64,000 nt of DNA from Sipunculus nudus. Taxonomy: Eukaryota; Annelida; Sipuncula; Golfingiida; Sipunculidae. The translations under genes were made by a program, and so were the position numbers. Shown here piece after piece: positions 12,001 to 20,119 of the stretch. How positions within the stretch are numbered: position 1 is the first letter of the stretch; each line of letters opens with the position of its first letter. The notes under the pieces were generated by a model. It did no database searches. It saw nothing but the letters and a program-made list of their open reading frames with translations, and had not been told where the DNA came from. Where the stretch lies: assembly GCA_026874595.1 (NCBI GenBank), contig CM049309.1:53356079-53420078 (forward strand), written 5' to 3'.

Positions 12001-15000
12001 CTGTGTATTGACCTATAAAGGCTATTGTCCTTACCATTGTCTGTGTATTGACCTATGAAGGCTGTTGTCCTTACCATTGTCTGTATAGTAACCTATGTAA
12101 GCTATCATCTTTACCATTGTCTATGTAGTGACCTATGTAGGCTATTGTCCTTACTATTGTCTGTGTAATAACCTATGTAGGCTATTGTTCTTACCATTGT
12201 CTGTGTAGTAACCTATGTAGGCTATCGTTGGATCATGATCCTTCATGTGAGGATCCTTGTTGTACCAGAATCGCATCAGTTCTCCCCAGGCAGACATAGC
12301 CTACAATCACATGAATGTTGACATTCATACATGCAGGTCTGATACAAGACCCTCAACACTGGTCCAGGAATAGTTAAACTACAGTCTGTCCATCCAAGGG
12401 ATGCCCATTGGATTTTGGAAATATTTATGAAAACAAAACCTAGTATTTCTGTCCAGTATGTAACAAGAGCATTATGAGCACTTAAGCAAATAAGAATATG
12501 ACATTTGAATCAACCTGATTAAATGTATACTTTTTCTTCATAAATGACAGCACAGGATGGTCTCTTTTTAGCTGATTATGTACTGTATCAAATTTATGGT
12601 ACCAAGTACTACTATCAGCCAATCACTGTCTGCCAAATATGGCCTTGGCCATGTCCCTTCAATCAACATGTCATAATAAAAGCTATCTGTCTTCTCAGAT
12701 GACAGCCAGAGGAAAGGTAATTTTAATACTTGTATTATATATATAATTTTGTTTATTTTATTATGAATAATATACTCACTTGATTCAGCCCTCTGTCTCC
12801 ATAGAATACAATGGTTTCATACAAGAACCCTTTTGGAAGTGCGTTGACATTACCCATGATGCCCCAGTTGACAGTGTTCATCTTCTGGTCATGTGACATG
12901 GAGGCAGCCATGAATTGGTTGAATGGTGAGATGATGATCACATGACCAAGCTTGTCAAACAGAACCACAGGCCCACCCTCTAAACCATCAGTAAACTTCA
13001 AATCTGGCTTCCATCTGTGTAAATAATTCACATACTGTTCACCATTTTATTGATAGCCTTGTTCAATGTGTTTTTGTTATTTAGATGGTCCCCCAACATG
13101 TTATAAACACATGGATATAAACAAAAAGAAAAGGACAGGACAGGATATGGTGACCTCTGATCCTTAACTGTGAGATTTATTTTAGATTTTAGATAAATTC
13201 CTAAACTTTTTATATGCACATTACAGGTAGTATCTCTCTTTGCTTTTATTGTATAGTTATCAATTTTGTAAACAGTTACTATAGAGAGGGTTTGCTAAAT
13301 TTAATGGAAATTGTTATTACTTAATCATTTGTAACCATGTTAAAAATCTGACCAAATGAGGGGGCATTAATCTGATTAATCCTCTGAGCAGTAAAGGGCT
13401 GAAACATTCTGATAAATCTATTAAACTTAAGGATTGGTTGCAGGGGATCAATATGGGGGGGGGGGGTATATATCCCCCCCACTTTTTGGCAAGGGGGGAT
13501 GGTCAATGTAATCCCCCCCCCCCAATATTCAGTGAATAATATTTATATATTTCAAATTAAATATATAAATAAATAGAATTATAGACTTTGGTTCCATTTA
13601 TGAGTTTACCAAGAAATATTTATATCTAAATGGTTTAGAATAAACATATCCCTTTTTTTAAACCTTATGATATATATATTTGATATGTGTCACACAGACA
13701 ATAACAGGTATATATAAATATATATATATATAATACATATATTATATATATATATATGTATTAACATGTCTGTTTTATTCAAATTTTGACTACCATCCAT
13801 GCTTGTCACCCCCCCCCCCCCCGACCCATGCCTGTCAACCCCCCCCCCCTTGCGACCCCCCCCTTTCAATATTTAAAATCCCTGCCCCCCATAATTTTAT
13901 TACCCTTACTTCTCAGTTTAAAATAAAACCAATTTGTCAGGGGAATGATTATGACTAAGATTTCTATCAGATATTTAATTATAAAGTTATAAAAAAAACA
14001 GTCAAAATTCCTGGCAACATTTTTTTATAGCATCTGTATGACAGGAGGAAACACAATGGGACCACAACATGACTTTAAGCATATAAAATGAATAGTTGCT
14101 AATTTTCAGGAGTATTACATGAAAACAAAACACTGGAAAAATACTATTGTAAAAATGGAATATAAAAGATACTCACTGACCAATCACCTTGGAATAATCA
14201 CCAATGAAATTCCCCCCTAAAGCCAGGTAGCCAATAGCATTGTGAGAATCTTCAACATGGAATGATGGGAAGGCTGACACCACTTTGTTTGGATCACCAA
14301 CAGCTGTGTTCCTGGCATCTGCACCTTCAATCATCTGCAAAGGGGTGCACAATGTTTGTTTTACTTATATTTTGTTTATAATAATTTAATTACATTTTTC
14401 CATACTTTTAGAAAACAAGGTCTACAGGCCTAATGCAAACCTGTGCACAGTTTGGGAGTGTGAATGGAGTATTTCTGTTTAAATTAAATATTGATCCTCT
14501 TATGTCCTGCATATCTACCTTAGTCATTATGATTTCAGCAAAATGGACATTTCGGACCTGCAAGGTTCGGACTAGGACATTTTTAAACTAAACTAGGATG
14601 TATCAGTCAGGATTTTTTGGATATGTTCTTCTTTGCCAGGGTAGATTATTTGGACAGATGAACGGACAATTTGGTAGCATGGTTTCTGAGAAGAACATTT
14701 TTTAATGTGTTTTGGCTTCTTCCCTATAAAATTTTAGAAAATGCAGTTAGCCAAGAAATAAGCAAAATCCAATAGAATTTTTAGATGACAAATTTTTTGC
14801 AAAAAATTTGGTGATGCTAGCTCCTGAGAAAGCTATGATGCACGACGGACGATGGAAGACTGACGACACCACACCATTGCAAAAAATCTCAGAGATTCAC
14901 TATAAATGCAATCCCAGGTTTTTTCAAACAGTTGAAAGATATAGTTCCAATAGTTCTAATCTGGGCACTCTGTGTCTAGACCATGTGTCTAGATGTCTAG

Positions 15001-18000
15001 ACACTGTGTCTAGACGTCTAGACATTGTGTCTAGACAAGGCAGAGCCAGGTCAGTTGCCATGGTGATGTCTGGACCCCACCTGGTTGTACTGAGTGACCT
15101 CTTGATTTGGCTGCTGAAACGCGGCATGTTGTCAAATCTGTTTTCAAACACAGAAAGCCTTTTTTTCAATTGGCTACACTTCTTTTTTAAAGCTGCATTT
15201 ACCCAATCTATTCTTATAAAACTAACAGAACCCTACCATAGAATAATTCTTGTAAAGTTTAAACCAATGAGCTTAACAGTTTTATCAAAAAACAATGTAT
15301 AAGCTAGAAAAGTCTAAATTACATTTTCACTTGTGAAAAACAGATCAATGTGGGTGGCGCCACCAATACCTCAATTTCAGATATGACTTATATGACAAAC
15401 ATTGACATAAAATTTGGTGATGATAGCTCCAGCTGTTTCTAAGATTTTAATTTTAGTGTCCTTTTTTTGACAGATGACTAAATTCAACCTCCTGTAACTC
15501 AGCCACAAATCAACAAACTGGAACCATTGAACAAACTGGAGAGAGATTGTTCCAGGGAACATTTCTGTGAAATATTGGACAATTTGGCTGGACAGTTTCG
15601 GAGAAGAAGATTTTTAAAGGGTTTTAAGCTTTTTCTCTATAAAATCTAAAGTAATGCAGATACCCAAATATAAGCTCTAGGGCACCAAGTTTCACATGTG
15701 ACTAACTCTTACATGTAATTTGGAGCTGCTAGCTCTGAAGGTTTCTGACTTACAGCCCTGGACGGCAGACAGCCAGCCCTGGACGGCAGACGGACGATGC
15801 CACGCCATTGCATAAGCTTACAGGTTCACTAAAAAGACTGTCTGGATTAGTAATTTTTATCAAGGGGCAACATATCACTAACATGCAAACAATTTTTAAC
15901 ATACAATAAGATTGTAATGTATATATAACAGTTAGTAAATATAAGCTGAAGAAAGATGTAGGCTGTTTGGCCTACATTTATTTATATATTCTATTTATAA
16001 ACAAATACATAATATTCTACTGCAGGAAATGGACACTTTTAAACTGGTTGTATTACTTTTTATTTGACACAATTCTTTAATCTGTCATATGATTAAAACT
16101 GGTTGGTACTTTAATCTGTTCACCTGTTCTTTGTGCTACTTCCTTAAAATCAATTAAGCTTACAAGTAATATTGGCAAAGGGGAAAAAAACATGTTTTAT
16201 ACATTAGCAACTTGAAATGCACAAAATATTTAATTTATGACCTATTAACATGTGCTAACGGTGTAGAGATTGCATATTGACCTTTTAGACTGCAGGCCTT
16301 AACACCTACAAAATATGGAATGACATGTATGTTACATGAGGGAGGTCATGTGGATCATTTAAAAGTGATTCAACTTTAATTGGTAGACATGGCAGATCAA
16401 TAAAATATTGATTTGGAGTTTTCCTGCTCATTTAGATAAGACTGGAGTGCAGGTGTTATTTTGTGAGGCTGTTTGTGAATTGAACACTGCAACATATCAT
16501 GACTTCATCTTCCGTTAAATTAAATACCCCTCCTCAGAGCAGCAGACTCTCCCATTCTTATTCGCTGCTTGAGTCATGTATGTTTACAGCTTGAGATATG
16601 TTTTCATTTTTTTTTACAAACTTGATACATGAACTAATTTTACTTTCACTAACTTAATGCTGCCTTTTATTCTTATTTTGCTTTCAACAAAAATTTAATC
16701 TTTATAAAAAAAATAAAAAATGTATGGACTGATGGTCACTATACTAGTAAGTGGTGAACTGCAGAACTTATTTGTCTGGGTATTTACCTGTGAAAACACA
16801 GCAACTGACTGGAGTTTATAACGACGTATGGAGCAGCCAGCTGTTGCCTGATGTAGCGAGTACCCGTATGTGACCTTATTCCAGTCTCCCAGCTTATCTG
16901 CTCCCTCAGAGCGCTCTGGTGGTCCCTGCAGCTTCAGGGAGCCATCAGCAGTTGTCTGTAACTTACCATCATTCTGAAAGAAGGTGGCAGCACTGTTTAG
17001 CCAAACCTGACCATCAACAGTGATTTTGTAGCTCCCATCTGGATTTGTAACAACATCAAATCCTGGCTGTGTACTGAGCACAGCAGTACAGACTCCCGCC
17101 ACTGAAAGAAAGAGATAAAAAGGTCAGAAATAATCATAATAATTTAAACTTGCATAGTTATGGATTATCTAATTACTTATACATGTATGTATTATATAAA
17201 AGAGGAGTACACATTTTATAATGCACTGGAACTTATCCTTTCTTGTATGTTTTTTCTCTGCTTGCTCTAACACTCTACATATAGTCAGAAGGGCAGGGAA
17301 AAAACTTAATTCTCTGTGTGATAACATCCATAAACACTGCAGCCCTGTTTCTCCTTCAGGTATATTACCTGGGAATATTTTTACCACAATAAAGATACAC
17401 TGCTAAACTCTGAGTATCTATAAACCAACATGGTTATAATCACTCTATGGCAGTGGTAATTATAATGCCTTTCCAGCCATCTCAGACAGGCAAAATTTCA
17501 TTTTGTACCAATCTGCTGGAAAGGTGAACACCTAATTGTTTTCTTCATTAATAGATGATAAGAAGTAACATTACAACACTAAAAAAAAAGCTTTTAGAGG
17601 TGGTATTCAACCGACGCCCTATATTTCCATATAAAACTGGTCCATAATTTCTTATAAAAGAAATATATAATTTCTTCATAAAATGAGTCTGTGTTCCCAA
17701 ATAACTTCGGTATGTAACTGAGTATGACACGGTAGATGCGAGAACGGAGGACTTATTAAACTTATTATCTATGAACTTGCAGGGAGCTGCAGAATTAGCG
17801 GAGAGTTTTCCAATGAAATGTACATTGCAAAATATGGGCAGGAAGGTGTTAAAATACTCCATAAATTCTCCAGGTCTATGCCAATTTTGCGAGATTCTCT
17901 TAACCGATTCTATTCAACCGATGCCAGGTGCTGCTGTTTAGGCCGTCCTTAAAAAATTCTTCGTTGGGGTTAACCCGGCTAGTCGAGTATTTGGATCTCA

Positions 18001-20016
18001 GCTGGAACTTTTTTTGGACTAGTCTGCAATTTTTTTTTTGGTATGATCTGCCCCAAGCGCCCCATGTTCCCATAAAATCTGCCTTCATGTGCTAGAAAAA
18101 CAGCCCCTTTATAGACCTTACATTCTAGATGCTCTTAAATTCCATTATGAAAGATATTACCAGACGTTGCCGATCGTTAAATTTGATCCTTAAAATTAGA
18201 CCATGTCTTTATACGTGGAAGGATCGTTACACTTGTGCGCAAGAGGAAAATACCTGCCGGAGAAACGCAGGTACAGTTTCACAGATAATTGCAAATTTCT
18301 TTGATAATTGTATATATTTGTCTGAACCGATTAATAATTGATCATCAGTCAGTTTGCTCAAACCGATGATCGATTATGTAAAAGGAACTGACTCCCACCA
18401 CTATTACACAGTGTCCATCTGTTTGTCTGCCTTGGGTTAAAATCACTCATATCTCTGCAGTGGTTTGACTAATTCACCTGAATTTCCGCATGCGTATACA
18501 TCCTGGATAGCTTTCTTGATTTTATGACAGGTGGCGCCACCTACATTCATGTTCATGCTGCAGACATCCATGCTTATATCTCTGGACTGGTTCGACGTAT
18601 CTTCCTGAAAATTTGCATGTGTATAGATCTCACATAGCTCTTTATCATATGCAAAATTGGTGGGGCCATCTGCAACCATTTTTGCACAGCGTCCATCTGT
18701 TTGTCTGCTGTGGGATAAAATCACTCATATCTCGGCAGTGGTTTGACATATCTGCCTAAAATTTGCAGATTTATACATCCTGGACAGCTTTCTTGATTTT
18801 ATGACAGGTGGTGCCACCTACATTCTAGTTTACCCTGCAGAAATCCAAGCTCATATCTCTGGAACCATTTGACCGATTGGGCCAAAATATTGCATGTGTA
18901 TAGATCACTCATAGCTCTTTATCATACACAAAATTTGAGGGGCCACCTGCATTTTTGCACAGCATGGGTCTGTTTGTCTGCCATTGGCTAAAATCACTCA
19001 TATCTCAGTAGTGGTTTGACTTATGCAGACACCCATGCTAATATGCAACACACCTCACGCTATTTCCCCTTGCAACTCAATCCATGCCTCACTTACCTGT
19101 TCCACTATGATTTGGCAGATACACGTAGTCGCTTGTTGTCTACATGATTCTAGTTAAAGGTTGGGCTCAAAGGCAAACACATTTCCATTTTAGTTTAGCT
19201 GACAATGGATATGCTCATCACATAATTTGCAAATTAAGAAAGAAAACATGAATATTAACCCTGGACACAAAAAAATTAACCTGCTGTTTGAAACTCAAAG
19301 AATCCCTAGGTGAAAATGAATATCCATAAAATGAAATGCCCATTATACAATCATCTGAGAGATAATCACCTTTCTAATTTAGGCAGATTTTCTATAAAAT
19401 CTTAAGTCAAATACAAATCCTGTTTTTAACAATGATCTAGCAGCATTTATACACTATGGCTTCAAAAGGAGAAATGATTCAATTGTATTTTAAAATCGGA
19501 GTACTAAGAAGGACTACTCAACACAAACTCTGGTTTTGTTATAATTTTGCAATAAGAATAGGCAAACTTTATATATTTTATTGGGAACTGTGTAATTGAC
19601 TCAGTACTTGACAATAGATGCATTTAACTGACAGCGTGAGTTTCCATTTACTGATAGAAGGTAAATTTAAGGCACCGTGCCACGGGTACGGAATGAATCA
19701 TAGTTTAGACCCGGCGATATTAATATATAAACTACCACTATCAATCTGCATGAACATAAAACCCGAAAACAACACGTACAGATTTAGAGGCTAAACTGTG
19801 TCAAGTGGTACAGCTGAAATTTCAGTCCGCACTATACCGCTCCAACTTGTTTAAGACTTAAGCTTTTTTCACATTTTCAGCCGTCTGTAACACGGATCCA
19901 TATTTACTGATTTTATTGTCTGCTTGCCGGATTTAACGAGATTGCACAAACAGAAAGTTTCGCTTAAGCTTACCCCACAAGAACTGGAAGTACCGGACAG
20001 CCATCCGGCCCATCAT
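1..20016 (-). CDS. Secreted glycosidase-like protein, seven exons, 3' part outside window
   Basis: Spliced gene reconstructed by reading exons and matching intron phases: 20016-19974, 17101-16788, 14334-14177, 13014-12780, 12300-12195, 1078-982, 45-1 (partial), giving 998 coding bases (about 332 residues) without a stop. All introns are GT..AG. The N terminus looks like a signal peptide: basic start MMGRMAVR, hydrophobic core FQFLWVAGVCTAVLST. A beta-rich region follows (exons 2-4). The last exons read DPTIAYIGYYTDNG, AYYYHK and then IPYRYLQYDDWWYP. A strand ending in QYDDWW after a YTDNG segment resembles the barrel strands of alpha-galactosidase-type (GH27/GH36/GH31-like) TIM barrels, so a secreted or lysosomal glycoside hydrolase is my inference; I do not recognise the family with certainty. 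Two introns carry minisatellites built from the gene's own splice junctions. The exon structure is seen directly; the function is tentative. Confidence 0.8.
46..600. repeat. 31-bp minisatellite containing the exon 7 3' splice site
   Basis: About 17 diverged copies of a roughly 31-bp unit (plus strand core GAAATACTGACAGGTGAGGC followed by AGATACCTGGA). On the gene's strand the unit reads CAGTATTTCTCCAG|GTATCT, which matches the true exon 7 acceptor CAGTATTTTTCCAG|GTATTT. Only some copies (near 170, 200, 235 and 265) keep the CCAG|GT form; others carry CATT or CATG there. Divergence rises away from the exon. Confidence 0.8.
601..981. other. Intron 6 remainder
   Basis: AT-rich unique sequence between the 31-bp array and exon 6; no other gene or repeat recognised. 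Confidence 0.5.
982..1078 (-). CDS. Glycosidase-like gene, exon 6
   Basis: The acceptor TCTGTATTTTAG ends at 1079 and the donor ACAG|GTAGAC begins at 981. The 97 bases run from phase 1 to phase 2. It encodes AYYYHKTEPDMNYEDT and ILGIYNDAMKKKIPY. It lies between two introns that both contain splice-junction minisatellites, so its inclusion depends on two unusual junctions. Confidence 0.8.
1592..4951. repeat. 40-bp minisatellite in intron 5, left block (about 80 copies)
   Basis: Tandem 40-bp unit with plus-strand core TTACCATTGTCTGTGTAGTA. On the gene's strand this is TACTACACAGACAATG|GTAA, the end of exon 5 plus the 5' splice site. Nearly every copy keeps CAATGGTAAG. Variants include a 51-bp unit with an AACAATTCTCT insertion and CCTATAAAGG or CCAATGTAGAC sub-types in recurring order, showing higher-order repeats. 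Copies at the left edge (1592-1680) are the most degenerate. The right edge is cut by a LINE at 4952. Confidence 0.95.
5235..8164 (-). pseudogene. LINE ORF2 (endonuclease plus reverse transcriptase), two disabling lesions
   Basis: It starts at ATG 8164. The APE-type endonuclease spans 8164-7118 with HLNVRSL, CLTETWLDD, IGDFNIDF and LSDHHIIF motifs. An in-frame TAA at 7117-7115 interrupts it, but the same frame resumes with SNNDPQLWAQFRRLRNR. A frameshift near 6690-6720 then moves the reading into the frame of 6593-5235, which carries the reverse transcriptase: LDLKKGFDSLNHDILLAK, GVPQGTVLGPILFLLYLNDL, SIYADDITLYA (catalytic YADD at about 6061-6073) and a C-terminal LWNSLPRHIKF segment usual in this clade. 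The stop at 5235 is followed by the 3' UTR. With only two lesions in about 2.9 kb, the copy is recent. Confidence 0.9.
8161..9087 (-). CDS. LINE ORF1b with SGNH/GDSL hydrolase domain
   Basis: 308 codons starting in a TAATG context at 9089-9085. A short Cys cluster (CCQCKC) lies at the N terminus, then a low-complexity Thr/Ser stretch, then an SGNH hydrolase fold: VLGDSMTKN near residue 140 (catalytic Ser), LIHIGTNH near 183, and DNLHLNKKG near 265 (Asp and His). Esterase domains of this type are known in ORF1 of CR1-group LINEs. The stop overlaps the ORF2 start as ATGA (8164-8161), which suggests coupled re-initiation. It is in a different frame from ORF1a, so the two may originally have been one protein or two coupled ones. 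Confidence 0.8.
   Translation of the reverse strand: MERTTPSNSTRCCQCKCNVTTNCLSSSPVNDPPSTPKIKTTATQTTLNTSTPITLLNSTLSNPTSEDSSVTASTISFRDVNAYPSTDASTEVHNDSSVNPATCHVNRAQKKSGNSTPKPSHEHKQHKTRPCQSSYVTVLGDSMTKNLNSSDLSEETKVNVHVDSSVFTFDHAIDRIKQVKSDHLLIHIGTNHVSKENADTSIRKFRKIVPIIKQNPSIKHVTISTVISRPSKIYSKRIRLLNAALEIYAEKNGWTLVMNDNLGPFTLKSDNLHLNKKGSKAFRSNICDVIKIATSLKNFHKQAVIELT
9123..10049 (-). CDS. LINE ORF1a with C-terminal PHD-like zinc finger
   Basis: 308 codons from ATG 10049, stop TAG at 9125-9123. The N-terminal half is polar and Ser/Pro-rich; a near-duplicated 20-residue block containing SHAELNDNTHCSP occurs twice in tandem. Around residues 245-300 a cysteine/histidine array (CSKDC, CCIC, FHPVC, WTCITC) fits a PHD-like C4HC3 finger. 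Such fingers in CR1-type ORF1 are thought to act in nucleic-acid or chromatin binding. The TAG is followed in the same frame, 12 codons on, by a TAA overlapping the next ATG, so the TAG may be a late mutation. Confidence 0.8.
   Translation of the reverse strand: MSDKLIQQSNMLLDSLPVPTKEKLEQAISDVTNNWNTTVHNMKKCDLNKFRKTKCKSAIQAELANIIPSIPKPVLSCKALFISNGINNRVQTRLSETSVAVIASSSIVNKGSTTTDNILGDLFQKTPQNSNSMSPLPEINSSIPQDSPLSPASTSPPSPLDISVMSHAELNDNTHCSPISHAELNDNTHCSPNSYNEVNTKSNCDKLTPDKATCERQTRNTKKRTSFKEQSKRNLETKDQEESYCSKDCVYDRKYADESMVRCCICMSWFHPVCVGEDSGTLGIWTCITCRNYPHKINLLATRLESLI
10050..10384 (-). promoter_or_regulatory. LINE 5' UTR / internal promoter region
   Basis: Untranslated leader of the retrotransposon, richer in CpG than the flanking array. 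Its 5' end carries a GCATGCGC palindrome (10362-10372), one base off the NRF1-type consensus. A promoter role is inferred from its position; LINEs of this type transcribe from internal 5' promoters. Confidence 0.5.
10385..12225. repeat. 40-bp minisatellite in intron 5, right block (about 45 copies)
   Basis: Continuation of the same array after the LINE, in register: removing 4952-10384 and one copy of TGTA restores an intact unit. It has the same 40- and 51-bp unit types as the left block. The last copy runs into exon 5, where ATAGCCTACATAGGTTACTA is coding sequence. About 125-130 copies in both blocks together. Confidence 0.95.
12195..12300 (-). CDS. Glycosidase-like gene, exon 5 (its 3' end seeds the 40-bp array)
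   Basis: The acceptor GTGATTGTAG ends at 12301. Codons begin AMSAWGELMRFWYNKD and end TIAYIGYYTDN plus one base; the donor is AATG|GTAAGA at 12194. The phase fits exon 6 exactly, giving DNGAYYYHK. The last 31 coding bases and the first nine intron bases are the unit of the minisatellite that fills the intron; this exon holds the copy nearest to unique coding sequence. Confidence 0.8.
12780..13014 (-). CDS. Glycosidase-like gene, exon 4
   Basis: The acceptor TTACACAG ends at 13015 and the donor CAA|GTGAGT begins at 12779. It has one base plus 78 codons (phase 2 in, phase 0 out). It encodes DGLEGGPVVLFDKLGHVIII, then SPFNQFMAASMSHDQK and GFLYETIVFYGDRGLNQ. The strongly amphipathic and beta-strand pattern is compatible with a domain packed against a TIM barrel. 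Confidence 0.85.
13080..14176. other. Intron 3 with poly-C/G tracts and AT microsatellite
   Basis: No coding signal. Homopolymer G runs (13455-13466) and C runs (13513-13523, 13808-13822, 13840-13849) are interspersed with a TA-rich microsatellite near 13700-13765. Such tracts are prone to length change and assembly error. Confidence 0.7.
14177..14334 (-). CDS. Glycosidase-like gene, exon 3
   Basis: The acceptor TTTGCAG ends at 14335 and the donor CA|GTGAGT begins at 14176. It has 52 codons plus two bases (phase 0 in, phase 2 out), starting MIEGADARNTAVGDPNKVVS and ending GDYSKVIG. The 158-base exon has no stop and joins exon 4 in frame to give VIGQWKPDL. Confidence 0.85.
14640..15850. repeat. 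Two diverged copies of a dispersed repeat (intron 2)
   Basis: Segments 14660-14900 and 15570-15830 align to each other in the same orientation. Shared marks are GACAATTTGG, a CCCTATAAAATTTTAGAA or CTCTATAAAATCTAAAG box, GGTGATGCTAGCTCCTGA or GGAGCTGCTAGCTCTGAA, and a GACGGACGATG then CCATTGCA end. This GACGGACGAT-ended type is common in bivalve genomes as far as I know. Between them, 14970-15036 is a short array of TCTAGA-containing units. Confidence 0.65.
16788..17101 (-). CDS. Glycosidase-like gene, exon 2
   Basis: The acceptor TTTCTTTCAG precedes 17101 and the donor CAG|GTAAAT follows 16788. The 314 bases take up phase 1 and end in phase 0. The encoded stretch includes STQPGFDVVTNPDGSYKI and TVDGQVWLNSAATFF, a polar beta-rich mature N terminus after the signal peptide. 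Codon use is clearly protein-like against AT-rich flanks. Confidence 0.85.
18400..19030. repeat. About 275-bp tandem repeat, roughly 2.3 copies (intron 1)
   Basis: The phrase TAAAATCACTCATATCTC recurs near 18437, 18716 and 18989, preceded each time by CTGTTTGTCTGC. The intervening GATTTTATGACAGGTGG (18519, 18795) is likewise repeated. A unit of about 275 bp repeated in tandem with 10-20% divergence explains the short ORF in this stretch. Confidence 0.75.
19974..20016 (-). CDS. Glycosidase-like gene, exon 1 (start and signal peptide)
   Basis: Begins at ATG 20016-20014 (tandem ATGATG) and encodes 14 codons plus one base. The donor is G|GTAAGC at 19973. The final G joins TG from exon 2 to make a Val codon inside the hydrophobic core, so the signal peptide is split between exons 1 and 2. 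A short first coding exon with a phase 1 donor is common in secreted animal proteins. Confidence 0.75.
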
Positions 20017-20044
20017 TCCTAATTCCTTTCTCTTTCTTTCCCAA

Positions 20045-20117
20045 CACATGTGCATTGAGCTGACAAAACAGCCAAGTCATATGACTTCACTCGTCAGGGG
20101 TTATCGTGTCACATGAC
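20045..20117 (-). promoter_or_regulatory. Proximal promoter with three E-box-like palindromes
   Basis: Within 100 bp upstream of the glycosidase-like ATG lie CACATGTG (20045-20052), the 14-bp perfect palindrome AAGTCATATGACTT (20074-20087) and GTCACATGAC (20108-20117). The last is one base from the CLEAR/M-box type site GTCACGTGAC bound by TFEB/MITF-family bHLH-zip factors in animals. This is the expected promoter position for the minus-strand gene. Binding is inferred only; the palindromes are seen directly. Confidence 0.45.
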
Positions 20118-20119
20118 GA

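Noticed and set aside
1592..12225. CRISPR-like regular array
   Set aside because: Units are whole 40-bp repeats without unique spacers, in a eukaryotic intron; the unit is explained by the exon 5 splice junction.
14808..15302. 164-codon ORF with CLDTVSRRLD repeats
   Set aside because: Falls on a dispersed repeat and a TCTAGA-palindrome array, with open frames on both strands.
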